From: Rhodanobacteraceae bacterium
Lineage (GTDB): Bacteria > Pseudomonadota > Gammaproteobacteria > Xanthomonadales > Xanthomonadaceae
Direction of reading: 5' to 3'
Length of the DNA stretch: 58,719 nt
NCBI GenBank assembly: GCA_024233975.1
Contig: JACKOX010000020.1
Location: forward strand, 1 to 58,719
Below, in pieces: positions 18,772 through 27,582 of the stretch. The notes beneath the pieces were generated by a model that searched no databases, was not told the origin of the DNA, and saw nothing but the letters and a program-made list of their open reading frames with translations. A program made the position numbers and the translations under genes. The first letter of the stretch is position 1. Each line of letters opens with the position of its first letter.

Positions 18772-19881
18772 TCAGCTGCCCATCATCTTGCGATGGGCAT
18801 GCAGCGACATGACGATGCCGAAACCGGCCAGCAGCGTCACTGCCGAAGTGCCGCCGTAGCTCATCAGGGGCATCGGCACGCCGATCACCGGCAGCAGGCC
18901 GCAGATCATGCCGCCGTTGACCACCACGTAGACGAGGAAAGTCAGCGCCAGCGCGCCGCCAAGCAGGCGTGCCCAGGTGTCGCGCGCGTTGGCGGCGATC
19001 CACAGGCTGCGCCCGACGATGAACAAGTACAGCGACAGCATCAGCAGCACGCCGAGCAGGCCGAATTCCTCGGAGAACACGGCGAACACGAAGTCGGTGG
19101 TGTGCTCGGGGAGGAACTCCAGCCGCGACTGGCTGCCCTGCCCCCAGCCCTTGCCGAACAGGCCACCCGAACCCACCGCGATCTTGGACTGGATGATGTT
19201 CCAACCAGCGCCCAGCGGATCCGCTTCGGGATTGAGGAACATGCGCAGGCGGTCGCGATGGTATTCACGCAGGAACTGCCAGCCGATCGGCGCCACGGCG
19301 GCAGCCATGCCGAGGATGGCGACAATCCGCCACCAGCCGATCCCACCGAGGAACACGACGAAGGCGCCCGATGCCGCCACCAACATGGCGGTGCCAAGGT
19401 CGGGCTGGATCGCGATCAGACCAGTCGGCACGGCAATGACGGTGCCGGCCAGGAACAGCGTCCGCCAGCGCGGCGGCAGCAGTTCGCGGTGCAGCACCCA
19501 GGCCACCATCATCGGCAGGGTGAGCTTCAGCAACTCGCCAGGCTGCAGGTAGAAAAAGCCGAGGTTCAACCAGGAGCGCGCGCTGCGACCGGTGCCGATC
19601 ACGGGCACCAGCATCAGCACGACGAGGCTGGCAACGAACAGCCAGGGCGTCCACAGCCGCAGCTGCCCCGGCGGAATGCGCGACAGCACCAGCATGGCGG
19701 CCAGGCCCATGCCCATGCGCAGGGCCTGCGACACCACCAGCCGCTCATTGCCGCCACTGGCACTGGCCAGGGTCAGCAGGCCCACCGTGATCACCAGCAG
19801 GATGGCCAGCAGCAACGGCACGTCCATGCGCGGCCGAAGCAGGCGCAATGCGAAACGCTGCAGGCCGGGCAGCGGATTCAT
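18772..19881 (-). CDS. rodA: rod-shape peptidoglycan polymerase RodA (SEDS)
   Basis: 369 aa, ten membrane helices, SEDS family. Conserved features include RSWLNLGFFYLQPGELLKL, AIQPDLGTAMLV (with the catalytic Asp context) and the C-terminal GVPMPLMSYGGTSAVT. It is the glycosyltransferase that works with PBP2 in cell elongation. Its start overlaps the PBP2 stop by 4 nt. Confidence 0.96.
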   Translation of the reverse strand: MNPLPGLQRFALRLLRPRMDVPLLLAILLVITVGLLTLASASGGNERLVVSQALRMGMGLAAMLVLSRIPPGQLRLWTPWLFVASLVVLMLVPVIGTGRSARSWLNLGFFYLQPGELLKLTLPMMVAWVLHRELLPPRWRTLFLAGTVIAVPTGLIAIQPDLGTAMLVAASGAFVVFLGGIGWWRIVAILGMAAAVAPIGWQFLREYHRDRLRMFLNPEADPLGAGWNIIQSKIAVGSGGLFGKGWGQGSQSRLEFLPEHTTDFVFAVFSEEFGLLGVLLMLSLYLFIVGRSLWIAANARDTWARLLGGALALTFLVYVVVNGGMICGLLPVIGVPMPLMSYGGTSAVTLLAGFGIVMSLHAHRKMMGS

Positions 19882-21794
19882 GGCGTCGCTCCCAACGGTT
19901 CGTCAGCGCCGTCGTCGCCACGATCCCGCAGCACCCAGGCATCGAGGATACGTCGCGCCACCGGCGCTGCGGCCAGCGAGCCGCTGCCACCGTGCTCGAC
20001 CACCACGACCACGGCGATCTCGGGCTTTTCCGCCGGCGCATACGCAACGAACAGCGCCCGGTGGCGGAGTTCGAATGGCAGGTCATTGACGCGGATCGAC
20101 TCCTCGCCACGTCGGCTCACGCGCTGCGCCGTACCCGACTTGCCGGCAATCGTGTACGGGGCGTCCAGGCCAATGACCCGATGCGCGGAGCCGGTGGCGC
20201 CATGCACGACCGCGATCATGCCCTCACGCACCGCGGCGAGGTTGGATGGATCACGAACCACGCTGGGCGGCGGCGGCGGCATGGCCAGCACGCTCACCGG
20301 CGCGTCGTAGCCATCACGGATGGCATGCAGGAGGTGCAGCGGATAACGCACGCCACCATTGGCCAGCATGGACAGGCCTTCCGCCAGCTGCAGCGGCGTC
20401 ACCACCCAGAAGCCCTGGCCGATGCCGGCGATGACGGTCTCACCCGGGAACCAGGGCTGGTTGCGATTGGCGCTTTTCCACTCGCGCGACGGTAGGATGC
20501 CGGTGGCCTCGCCGTCGAGATCGATCCCACTGGGCGCGCCAAAGCCAAACTGCGCCATGTATTCGCTGAGCCGATCGATGCCGAGATCCACGGCCAGACC
20601 GTAGAAGTAGGTGTTGACCGACTGCGCCAGCGCCTCCTTGAGGTCAACCCTGCCATGGCCGCCTGGTCGCCAGTCGCGGTATTCACGATCCTGGTTGGGC
20701 AACTTGAAGGCGCCCGTCGACAGCACCGTCTGCTCGGGCCGGCGCAGGCCCAGTTCGAGTCCGGCAAGTCCGATGAACGGTTTCAGCGTCGAGCCCGGCT
20801 CATAGCCACCGGACAGCGCGCGATTGAACAGCGGCCGCCCCGGATTGGCCAGCAGCCGGCTGTAGTCACGCTGGCTGATGCCATAGACGAAATCGTTGGG
20901 GTCGTAGCTGGGCAGGCTGACCAGCGCCAGCACCTCGCCATCACGCGGATCCACCGCGACCGCCGCACCCGGCTGACCCTCGAAGGCCGCTTCCACCGCC
21001 GCCTGCAGGTCGGCGTCGATGCTCAGGAACAGGTCGCGCCCGGGAATCGCCGGCTGGCGCTCGATCACCCGCAGCACGCGGCCTTCGGCGTTGATCTCCA
21101 CGCGCTCGAAGCCCACCTGTCCATGCAGCTCCTTCTCGTAGTGCTTCTCGATGCCGGACTTGCCGATATGCGTGGTGCCGTCGTACTCGGCGATGTCCTG
21201 CTCGCTCATCGCGGCGAGGTCGCTCTCGTCCAGCCGTCCGACGTAGCCGATCACGTGCGCGAACAGCTCACCGTAGGGATAGCGCCGGGTCAGGTAGGGC
21301 ACCACTTCCACGCCCGGGAAGCGATAGCGGTTGACCGCGAAGCTGGCCATCTCCGATTCGTTGAGTCGCAACTTGATCGGCACCGACTGGAAACGCCGCT
21401 TGCTCTTCAGGGTGGCGCGGAAGCGGCGCAGGTCTTCCTCGTCCAGCGAAACGACATCCGACAGGCCGGCGATGGTGGCGTCGATATCGTCCACCTGCTC
21501 GGGAATCAGTTCCAGGCGATAGGCCGGCACGTTGTCGGCAAGCAGGCGGCCATTGCGGTCATAGACCAGGCCGCGCGATGGCGGAATGCTGCGCAGGCGG
21601 ATGCGATTGCTTTCCGAGCGTGTCTGGTAGACCTCGTACTGCGACACCTGCAGCCATGCGAAACGCAGGCCCAGCGTGCCAAGCAGGAGCATCGCGATCA
21701 GGAACCCCCACACCGCGCGCCTGCGGAAGATCTCGGCCTCGGCCGGGGCATCGCGCAGGCGGGCGCCACGCCGCTGGAACAGGCGCGGGCTCAT
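19878..21794 (-). CDS. mrdA: penicillin-binding protein 2
   Basis: 638 aa from ATG 21794, which overlaps the mreD stop (ATGA). One N-terminal membrane helix (about 25-47), a PBP dimerisation domain, then the transpeptidase domain with S-T-L-K in YEPGSTLKPFIG, S-V-N in AQSVNTYF and K-S-G-T in AGKSGTAQRVS. It cross-links new peptidoglycan during elongation as partner of RodA. Order mreC-mreD-mrdA-rodA is the standard elongasome operon. Confidence 0.96.
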   Translation of the reverse strand: MSPRLFQRRGARLRDAPAEAEIFRRRAVWGFLIAMLLLGTLGLRFAWLQVSQYEVYQTRSESNRIRLRSIPPSRGLVYDRNGRLLADNVPAYRLELIPEQVDDIDATIAGLSDVVSLDEEDLRRFRATLKSKRRFQSVPIKLRLNESEMASFAVNRYRFPGVEVVPYLTRRYPYGELFAHVIGYVGRLDESDLAAMSEQDIAEYDGTTHIGKSGIEKHYEKELHGQVGFERVEINAEGRVLRVIERQPAIPGRDLFLSIDADLQAAVEAAFEGQPGAAVAVDPRDGEVLALVSLPSYDPNDFVYGISQRDYSRLLANPGRPLFNRALSGGYEPGSTLKPFIGLAGLELGLRRPEQTVLSTGAFKLPNQDREYRDWRPGGHGRVDLKEALAQSVNTYFYGLAVDLGIDRLSEYMAQFGFGAPSGIDLDGEATGILPSREWKSANRNQPWFPGETVIAGIGQGFWVVTPLQLAEGLSMLANGGVRYPLHLLHAIRDGYDAPVSVLAMPPPPPSVVRDPSNLAAVREGMIAVVHGATGSAHRVIGLDAPYTIAGKSGTAQRVSRRGEESIRVNDLPFELRHRALFVAYAPAEKPEIAVVVVVEHGGSGSLAAAPVARRILDAWVLRDRGDDGADEPLGATP

Positions 21795-22282
21795 CCCGGC
21801 GAGCCGCGCAGCTTCAGGCGCAGGTCGTCCAGCAGGAGGAACAGCCACGGCCACAGGAAAGCGCCAACCACGGGCGCTATCCAGAAGCTCGCCGGCGGCC
21901 AGGCCTCGCCGATCACGCCGCGAATCATCAGGCTGACCACCCGGTCGTTGAACAGCAGCACCAGCACCGCCAGCGCCTGCTGGGTCAGCGGGAAGAAGCG
22001 CAGGCGCGCCCGGAAGCGCAGGATGATGAAGGCGAAGATGGTCAGCCGCATCGCGTGTTCGCCGATCAGGCTGCCGAAGATCAGATCGGCGACGACGCCG
22101 GTGATGAAGGCGATCCCCAGCCCGACCATTTCCGGCGCTTCCAGCAGCCAGTAGCAGAGCACCAGCGCCAACCAGAAGGGCCGCAGCGGCTGCAGCGACG
22201 CCGGCACCGGCGCCAGCGAGAACAGCAGGGCGGCAAGCAGGCTGAGCAGCAGCAGACGACCGGAAGCGCGCTGGCGACTCAT
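21791..22282 (-). CDS. mreD: rod shape-determining protein MreD
   Basis: 163 aa from ATG 22282 overlapping the mreC stop; E. coli MreD is 162 aa. Five hydrophobic segments, starting LLLLSLLAALLFSLAP and ending FLWPWLFLLLDDLRLKLRG. An open-frame extension upstream of this ATG reads through the mreC end and is not coding here. Inner-membrane partner of MreC and the RodA-PBP2 complex. Confidence 0.92.
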   Translation of the reverse strand: MSRQRASGRLLLLSLLAALLFSLAPVPASLQPLRPFWLALVLCYWLLEAPEMVGLGIAFITGVVADLIFGSLIGEHAMRLTIFAFIILRFRARLRFFPLTQQALAVLVLLFNDRVVSLMIRGVIGEAWPPASFWIAPVVGAFLWPWLFLLLDDLRLKLRGSPG

Positions 22283-23205
22283 GGCCGCTCCTCCGCGTTC
22301 TTCCCTACCGGCTCGGCTTCCGGCGTTGCTGGCGGCGCTTCCGGCGGGCCGCTCTCGTCGGCCGGCGTATTCCACACCAGCAGCAGCTCGCCGCTGCGAT
22401 CAAGGCGCGCCGCCGGCTCGACCTCCGCTTCCACGAACAGGTTGGTGTCGTCGGGACCGATGGACACCACCTTCCCCAGCGCGAGACCGGCCGGGAAGAT
22501 GCCGCCAAAGCCCGAGGTGACCAGTTCGTCACCCACCTGCACGTCGGCGCTGGGTGGCAGGTTGGGCAGGCGAAGCTGGTCCACGCGCCCTGTACCGAAG
22601 GCAATGCTGCGTACGCCACTGCGCACCACGCGCACTGGCACCGCATGACTGGGATCGGAAATCAGCATCGCCGTCGCGTTGAGCGGCGTGACATCGATGA
22701 CCTGGCCGACCGCGCCGTTGGCGTCGATCAGGGCCTGTCCGCTGCGGATGCCGCGCAGGCTGCCCTGGTCGAGCAGCACGCGATGACGGAACGGATCGAG
22801 ATCAACATCAGCGATGCCGACCAGCTGCACGTCCAGCCGTTGCGCCTCCGCACCATCCAGCAGCTGTCGCAGGCGCTGGTTCTCGCGCTGCACCGCCTGC
22901 AATCGACCCAGCTGCGCGGTGGTAACCATCAAGCGCTCGCGCAGCTCGGCGTTCTGCGCGGTCAATTCGCTGCGATCGGCCACGCTTTTGCGCGCCGCAC
23001 CGATCAGTCGTCCGGGCGTCGCCGCCACCCAGTACAGCGGTTCCGCGGCGAACCCCGCCAGGCGCCGCACCTCCGACAGATAGCCACCACGATGGTCCAG
23101 CACCATCAAGACAAGGGCCAGCGCCAGATACACCAGCAGACGCAGCGTTCCGGCGCCGCCTTCGGCGAACAGGGCGGTCGTGGAAGTGCTGCCGGGAAGG
23201 GTCAC
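22279..23205 (-). CDS. mreC: rod shape-determining protein MreC
   Basis: 308 aa. One N-terminal membrane helix (about 20-40), then a coiled coil (about 70-115, SELTAQNAELRERLMV) and the double beta-barrel MreC domain with VDLDPFRHRVLLDQGSLRGIRSGQALID and GAVGQVIDVTP. The C-terminal 35 residues are Pro/Glu/Ala-rich. It links MreB filaments to the periplasmic synthesis machinery. Confidence 0.94.
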   Translation of the reverse strand: MTLPGSTSTTALFAEGGAGTLRLLVYLALALVLMVLDHRGGYLSEVRRLAGFAAEPLYWVAATPGRLIGAARKSVADRSELTAQNAELRERLMVTTAQLGRLQAVQRENQRLRQLLDGAEAQRLDVQLVGIADVDLDPFRHRVLLDQGSLRGIRSGQALIDANGAVGQVIDVTPLNATAMLISDPSHAVPVRVVRSGVRSIAFGTGRVDQLRLPNLPPSADVQVGDELVTSGFGGIFPAGLALGKVVSIGPDDTNLFVEAEVEPAARLDRSGELLLVWNTPADESGPPEAPPATPEAEPVGKNAEERP

Positions 23206-23221
23206 GTCAATCGGTCATGGC

Positions 23222-23277
23222 GCGGGCGATCCGCCCGTGGGGTTGCTGCAGGGTTCCGCGGCCCGCCTCGGCGGGCC
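23222..23277. other. two GC-rich hairpins in the mreB-mreC spacer
   Basis: Two perfect inverted repeats sit side by side: GGCCCGCC/GGCGGGCC at 23260-23277 (8-bp arms, 2-nt loop) and a shorter CGGGCG/CGCCCG pair near 23224-23238. There is no T-run after either on the minus strand, so they are more likely an intercistronic processing or stability element, or an attenuator that reduces mreCD relative to mreB, than full terminators. Confidence 0.4.
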
Positions 23278-23286
23278 ACGATTCAA

Positions 23287-24333
23287 TCATTCCGGGGCGA
23301 AGAAATCGTTGCCGTGCATGTCGATCAGTTCCAAGGCACGACCACCGCCACGAGCGACGCAGGTCAACGGATCGTCTGCGACATGCACGTGCAGGCCGGT
23401 CTCCTCGGAAATCAGGCGATCAAGATCGCGCAGCAGCGCGCCGCCGCCAGTGAGCACGATGCCGCGCTCGGCGACGTCCGCGCAAAGCTCCGGTGGCGTC
23501 TGTTCGAGCGCCGCGCGCATGGCGCTGGTGATGCCGGCCAGCGGCTCGTGCAGCGCTTCCAGCACTTCGTTGGAGTTGATCGTGAAATTGCGCGGCACGC
23601 CCTCGGCGAGATTTCGGCCGGACACCTCGATCTCCTCCACCTTGTCCTGCTGGAAGGCACAGCCCACGTCGATCTTGATGCGCTCGGCGGTGGTTTCACC
23701 AATCAGCGTGCCGTGGTTGCGACGCACGTAGTTGATGATCGCCTCGTCAAAGCGGTCGCCGCCGATGCGCACCGACTGCGAATACACGATGCCGTTCAAC
23801 GACATCACCGCCACTTCCGAAGTGCCGCCACCAATGTCCAGCACCATCGAACCGCGCGCCTCGTGGATCGGAATGCCGGCGCCGATCGCGGCGGCCATCG
23901 GCTCCTCGATCAGGAACACCTCGCGCGAACCCGCTTCCTCGGCCGATTCCTTGATCGCGCGGCGCTCGACCTGGGTCGAACCACAGGGCACGCAGATCAG
24001 CACGCGCGGACTGGGGCGCAGCAGCCGCGATTTGTGCACCTTGCGGATGAAGTACTTCAGCATCTCCTCGGTGGTGGTGAAGTCGGCGATGACGCCATCC
24101 TTCATCGGCCGGATCGTGGTGATGTTGCCGGGCGTACGGCCGAGCATGCGCTTGGCCTCGGTGCCCACCGCCGCCACCGACTTCGCCGATCCCGACCCGC
24201 GATCCTGACGGATCGCCACCACGGAAGGCTCGTTCAGCACGATGCCCTGCCCACGCACGTAGATCAGCGTGTTGGCGGTGCCGAGATCGATGGAAAGGTC
24301 GTTGGAAAACAGGCCGCGCAGGCTCTTGAACAT
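23287..24333 (-). CDS. mreB: rod shape-determining protein MreB
   Basis: 348 aa actin-like ATPase. Opening FKSLRGLFSNDLSIDLGTANTLIYVRG, phosphate-2 motif DIGGGTSEVAVMSL, adenosine motif VLTGGGALLRDLD. It forms membrane-bound filaments that position elongation synthases. First gene of the mreBCD-mrdA-rodA cluster; the C-terminus FFAPE is typical of the family. Confidence 0.97.
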   Translation of the reverse strand: MFKSLRGLFSNDLSIDLGTANTLIYVRGQGIVLNEPSVVAIRQDRGSGSAKSVAAVGTEAKRMLGRTPGNITTIRPMKDGVIADFTTTEEMLKYFIRKVHKSRLLRPSPRVLICVPCGSTQVERRAIKESAEEAGSREVFLIEEPMAAAIGAGIPIHEARGSMVLDIGGGTSEVAVMSLNGIVYSQSVRIGGDRFDEAIINYVRRNHGTLIGETTAERIKIDVGCAFQQDKVEEIEVSGRNLAEGVPRNFTINSNEVLEALHEPLAGITSAMRAALEQTPPELCADVAERGIVLTGGGALLRDLDRLISEETGLHVHVADDPLTCVARGGGRALELIDMHGNDFFAPE

Positions 24334-24369
24334 TCGATGCGCTCGCAGAAGTCAGCGGAAAAGCACGCT

Positions 24370-24398
24370 AGCGTACAGGCGGGACGATAGCGCGGCAA
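24370..24398 (-). promoter_or_regulatory. candidate sigma-70 promoter of mreB
   Basis: On the minus strand TTGCCG (24393-24398) and TACGCT (24370-24375) are 17 bp apart, 36 bp upstream of the mreB start. The match to the consensus is moderate. The interval 24334-24611 between mreB and the divergent kinase gene holds no open frame I can support. Confidence 0.3.
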
Positions 24399-24611
24399 GC
24401 AAGCAATGGCGCGGGTTAGCGAGTCGTTAAGCGGGCCTTGGCGCGTTCTGTGACCGGGTCGAGCTTCCCGGCCGATACCGCCCGATCACGCCGCCGCCCG
24501 TCATGCGCGGATGTGCCTCGGCGTGGAACAACCGTTACCATTCACGGCCGGGCCGCCGTGGGCGGCCGTTGTCTGATCGCCTCCGGGCCGGTCGTTACCA
24601 GGGGATTCCAC

Positions 24612-25547
24612 ATGTCGGCGCTTATCTGCGGCTCGCTCGCCTTCGACACCATCATGGTGTTCCAGGACCAGTTCAAGAACCACATCCTGCCCGACAAGGT
24701 GCACATCCTGAACGTCGCCTTCCTGGTGCCGCGCATGCGCCGCGAGTTCGGTGGCTGCGCCGGCAACATCGCCTACAACCTGAAGCTGTTGGGCGGAGAT
24801 CCCGTCCCGATGGCGACCGTTGGCCAGGATTTCGAGACTTATCGCGAACATTTCGAGGCCTGCGAGATCCGTCTCGACCAGGTGAAGGTCATCCCCGACC
24901 TGTACACCGCACAGGCCTTCATCACCACCGACCTGGACGACAACCAGATCACCGCCTTCCACCCCGGCGCGATGATGCGTTCCTACGAGAACCACGTGCG
25001 CGATGTCGAAGGCGTGAAGTTCGGCATCGTCAGTCCGGACGGTCGCGAGGCCATGCTGCAGAATGCCGTCGAGTTTGCCGAATGCGGCATTCCCTTCATC
25101 TTCGACCCCGGCCAGGCCATGCCGCTGTTCAATGGCGAGGAGTTCCGCGCCTTCATCGAGCAGGCGGATTACGTGACGGTGAACGACTACGAGTCCAACC
25201 TGCTGCAGGAGCGTACCGGCTGGAGCGCCAAGGACATCGCCGAGCGGGTGAAGGCCTACATCATCACGCGCGGCCCCAAGGGCTCGCTGATCCACACCAG
25301 CAAGGGCTCGATCGAAGTGCCGGCCGCGAACGCCGTGCGCGTGGTCGATCCCACCGGCTGTGGCGACGCCTACCGGGCCGGCCTGATCTACGGCCTGATG
25401 AACGACATGGACCTGGCCACGACGGGTCGCATCGCCTCACTGATGGGCGCGCTGAAGATCGAGCACCACGGCACGCAGAACCAGCGTTTCGACCACGACG
25501 AGTTCGTCGAACAGTTCCGCCAGCAGTTCAGCTACGCGCTGCGCTGA
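24612..25547 (+). CDS. PfkB-family carbohydrate/nucleoside kinase
   Basis: 311 aa from ATG 24612; AGGGGA lies about 8 nt upstream. Ribokinase fold: N-terminal ALICGSLAFDTIM, first PfkB signature FGGCAGNIAYNLKLLGGDP, and second signature DPTGCGDAYRAGLIYG, where GCGD replaces the usual GAGD and holds the catalytic Asp. It phosphorylates a sugar or nucleoside; adenosine kinase-type annotation is common for such proteins in this lineage, but the substrate cannot be fixed from sequence. It is divergent from mreB. Confidence 0.85.
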   Translation: MSALICGSLAFDTIMVFQDQFKNHILPDKVHILNVAFLVPRMRREFGGCAGNIAYNLKLLGGDPVPMATVGQDFETYREHFEACEIRLDQVKVIPDLYTAQAFITTDLDDNQITAFHPGAMMRSYENHVRDVEGVKFGIVSPDGREAMLQNAVEFAECGIPFIFDPGQAMPLFNGEEFRAFIEQADYVTVNDYESNLLQERTGWSAKDIAERVKAYIITRGPKGSLIHTSKGSIEVPAANAVRVVDPTGCGDAYRAGLIYGLMNDMDLATTGRIASLMGALKIEHHGTQNQRFDHDEFVEQFRQQFSYALR

Positions 25548-25585
25548 GGAGGAGCAGCGGCAGCGCGCCCACGTCGGCGCGGGCC

Positions 25586-26140
25586 TCAGCGCCCATCATG
25601 ATGCGCACGGTGACCGGCGGCGCTCCCGTGTCCATCCGAGTAGCCACGCAGTGACTGATAGCGACTGCGCTGCTCCGGCGTGAGCAGTGCCCGCGTTTCG
25701 AGGTGCGCCAGCAGATGCACGGCGCGGAGCTCGCCATTGAGTTTGCCTATCCTCGCCGTGGCGGCGTTCAGCGAATCGTTCGTGACGCTGCCATCGGCGA
25801 ACAGTCGATCAAGATTGTCCTCTGCCTCAACGACCTGCTTGCCCAGCTCGATGGCGCGGGATTGCATGCCGTCGAAACTGGCTCGGATCGCCGCGGCCTG
25901 CTCCGCGATCAGCGCCAGCTCGCCGGCCAGATCGAGCACGTGCTTCGGACCCGGATAGCCATTCAGTTCGCCCGGCAACGCCTGACCCATGCCGCGCCCA
26001 GCCAGCAGATCCGCGATCTGTTGCGATGACAGCGCCTTGATCCCGCGCGCCTCCATGCCGCGATACGGACTTTCCTCCGCACGCAATGAATCCGTCGCAC
26101 CGAAAGCCAATAGCGCCATCGCGCGAACCAGTCGTTGCAT
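25586..26140 (-). CDS. periplasmic LTxxQ (Spy/CpxP-like) protein
   Basis: 184 aa from ATG 26140, chosen because GGGAG lies 7 nt upstream. A signal peptide ends near ATDSLRAEE. The rest is almost wholly helical and charged, with QAAAIRASFDGMQSRAIELGKQVVEAEDNLDRLFADG and, near the C-terminus, HLETRALLTPEQRSRYQSLRGY. LTPEQ after a helical hairpin is the LTxxQ hallmark of Spy/CpxP/ZraP periplasmic chaperones or metal sensors. The order of helices fits, but identity is low by eye and the role is inference. Confidence 0.65.
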   Translation of the reverse strand: MQRLVRAMALLAFGATDSLRAEESPYRGMEARGIKALSSQQIADLLAGRGMGQALPGELNGYPGPKHVLDLAGELALIAEQAAAIRASFDGMQSRAIELGKQVVEAEDNLDRLFADGSVTNDSLNAATARIGKLNGELRAVHLLAHLETRALLTPEQRSRYQSLRGYSDGHGSAAGHRAHHDGR

Positions 26141-26258
26141 CTTCCATCTCCCAACCATAAATCGAGCCAGATTCGATTCTGACGCAAGCAACGCGCCTGC
26201 CCTCAGACAAACGCCGCGGCGATCGCCTGCGACAAGGGCAGATTGCGAAGCTTGGCAG

Positions 26259-27116
26259 TCAACGGCGTGAACGCGCCGCAAGTCGGCGGCCAATGAACAA
26301 CGCGATGCCGCCGAGCACGGCAATCGTTGCCAGCCCCGGGCGCAGCGAGATGGTTTCGCCCAGCAGCAACACGCCGCCCAGCGCCGCAATAACAGGCACG
26401 CTCAACTGGACGGTGGCCGCCGTGGTCGCCGGCAGCGCCGGCAACACCGCATACCACAGCGCGTAACCAAGACCGGACGCCAGCGCGCCCGATGCCACGG
26501 CATACAGCAAACCATGCAGGCTGGACGCTTCCGACCGACCGATCAGCAGGAACAGAACGAGCGCGAAGGGCACGGCGCGCAGGAAATTGCCAGCGGTTGC
26601 CACCATCGGCGCCTTGGCGCCACGTCCCAGCAGCGAATACACGCCCCAGCAGACACCCGCGCCCAGCATGAGCAGCGCGCCACCTAGCGGTGGCGACGAC
26701 ACGCCCGGCAACATCAGCCAGACCAGCCCACCCGCCGCAACCAGCACTCCGAGCGACTGACGGGCATTGAGCCGTTCGCCAGCCCAAAGGCCATAGACGA
26801 TCATCGTTGCCTGGACAGCCGCGAACAACAGCAGCGCACCGGTCGCAGCACTCAGGCTCACATAGGCCAGCGAAAACGCGGCGGCGTAGCCGAACAGCGC
26901 TGCGGCGGACAACCAGCTGCCACCCGGGCGCGACCATCCCCGTCGCGCCAGCACCAGCGTGGCCAGCACCAGCGCACCAGAAACCACCCGCGCCAGCGTG
27001 AAGCTGGCCGCCCCAATCTGCCCCGAAGCCAGCGCCTCACGACACAGCAGCGAGTTGGCGGCAAAGGCCATCATGGCCAACGTCGTCAGCAGCAGCAGAC
27101 GCAGCGGCGACATCAT
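26259..27116 (-). CDS. EamA/DMT-superfamily transporter
   Basis: 285 aa with ten hydrophobic segments in two EamA halves (about 5-135 and 150-280). It opens MSPLRLLLLTTLAMMAFAANSLLCREAL and ends GIALFIGRRLAARSRR. Inner-membrane transporter of the drug/metabolite family, often amino-acid or metabolite export; substrate unknown. GC is as high as the core genes, unlike the genes just upstream on the same strand, so it may mark the edge of the accessory segment. The 118 bp between its stop and the Spy-like start hold no clear site. Confidence 0.88.
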   Translation of the reverse strand: MMSPLRLLLLTTLAMMAFAANSLLCREALASGQIGAASFTLARVVSGALVLATLVLARRGWSRPGGSWLSAAALFGYAAAFSLAYVSLSAATGALLLFAAVQATMIVYGLWAGERLNARQSLGVLVAAGGLVWLMLPGVSSPPLGGALLMLGAGVCWGVYSLLGRGAKAPMVATAGNFLRAVPFALVLFLLIGRSEASSLHGLLYAVASGALASGLGYALWYAVLPALPATTAATVQLSVPVIAALGGVLLLGETISLRPGLATIAVLGGIALFIGRRLAARSRR

Positions 27117-27151
27117 TGCCAGCCTCGACTCCCTTGGTTTCTGTCAGGCCA

Positions 27152-27511
27152 TCAGGCCCCGGAATCCGACCAGGCGGCAAACTCATTGCCGCTGGGTTCG
27201 GTGAAGTGGAATCGCCGACCACCCGGAAAACTGAAGATCGGTTTCACGACTTTGCCACCCGCCGCCAAAACCTTCGCCAGCGTTTCCTCCAGCCGCTCGC
27301 TGTAGAACACGATCAGCGCGCTGCCCACGTCCGTTCGCGCCGCAAGCCCTGATCGAAAGAACCCGCCATCGAGGCCCTGACCCGAGAAAGCCGCATAGTC
27401 CGGGCCGTAGTCGACAAAGACCCAGCCAAATGCCGCCTCGAAGAAGCGCTTCGTAGCATCCATATCCCGCGCGGGGTACTCAACATAGTTGATCTTCTCG
27501 TGAGCCGGCAT
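27152..27511 (-). CDS. VOC/glyoxalase-family protein
   Basis: 119 aa from ATG 27511. A longer open frame to ATG 27586 exists, but its extra 25 residues are the translation of the attC-like site at 27525-27581, so the short start is preferred. Sequence INYVEYPARDMDATKRFFEAAFGWVFVDYGPDYAAFSGQGLDGGFF and the C-terminal GGRRFHFTEPSGNEFAAWS (metal-binding Glu in EPSGNE) are typical of the vicinal-oxygen-chelate fold. Enzymatic reaction unknown; such proteins may isomerise, dioxygenate or simply bind small molecules such as antibiotics. It reads like the last cassette of the array; a GCCTGACAG remnant follows its stop. Confidence 0.85.
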   Translation of the reverse strand: MPAHEKINYVEYPARDMDATKRFFEAAFGWVFVDYGPDYAAFSGQGLDGGFFRSGLAARTDVGSALIVFYSERLEETLAKVLAAGGKVVKPIFSFPGGRRFHFTEPSGNEFAAWSDSGA

Positions 27512-27524
27512 ATGGATCTCTGCG

Positions 27525-27581
27525 AACTGACGCTTGAGTTGAGTGGCAGCGAAGCCATCCGCCTTGAACGAACTGTCAGAC
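27525..27581 (-). other. attC-like site 1
   Basis: On the minus strand, boxes in order: GTCTGAC (outer 5' box, close to RYYYAAC), AGTTCGTTCAAGGCGG, a TGGC...GCCA hairpin centre, then CAACTCAAGCG and GTCAGTT (outer 3' box position). The TTCGTTCAAG and AACTCAAGCG arms match canonical attC arms almost letter for letter. Length 57 bp, the lower end for attC. It lies between the 169-aa lipoprotein stop and the VOC start. The outer boxes have drifted (CTGAC/GTCAG pair). Confidence 0.62.
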
Positions 27582-27582
27582 C

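Noticed and set aside
26141..26258. Possible additional attC-like site after the EamA gene
   Set aside because: No box pair or TTCAAG-type arm could be aligned; only scattered similarity.
27117..27151. Possible attC after the VOC gene
   Set aside because: Only a GCCTGACAG box is present; the spacer is too short for a site, at most a truncated remnant.
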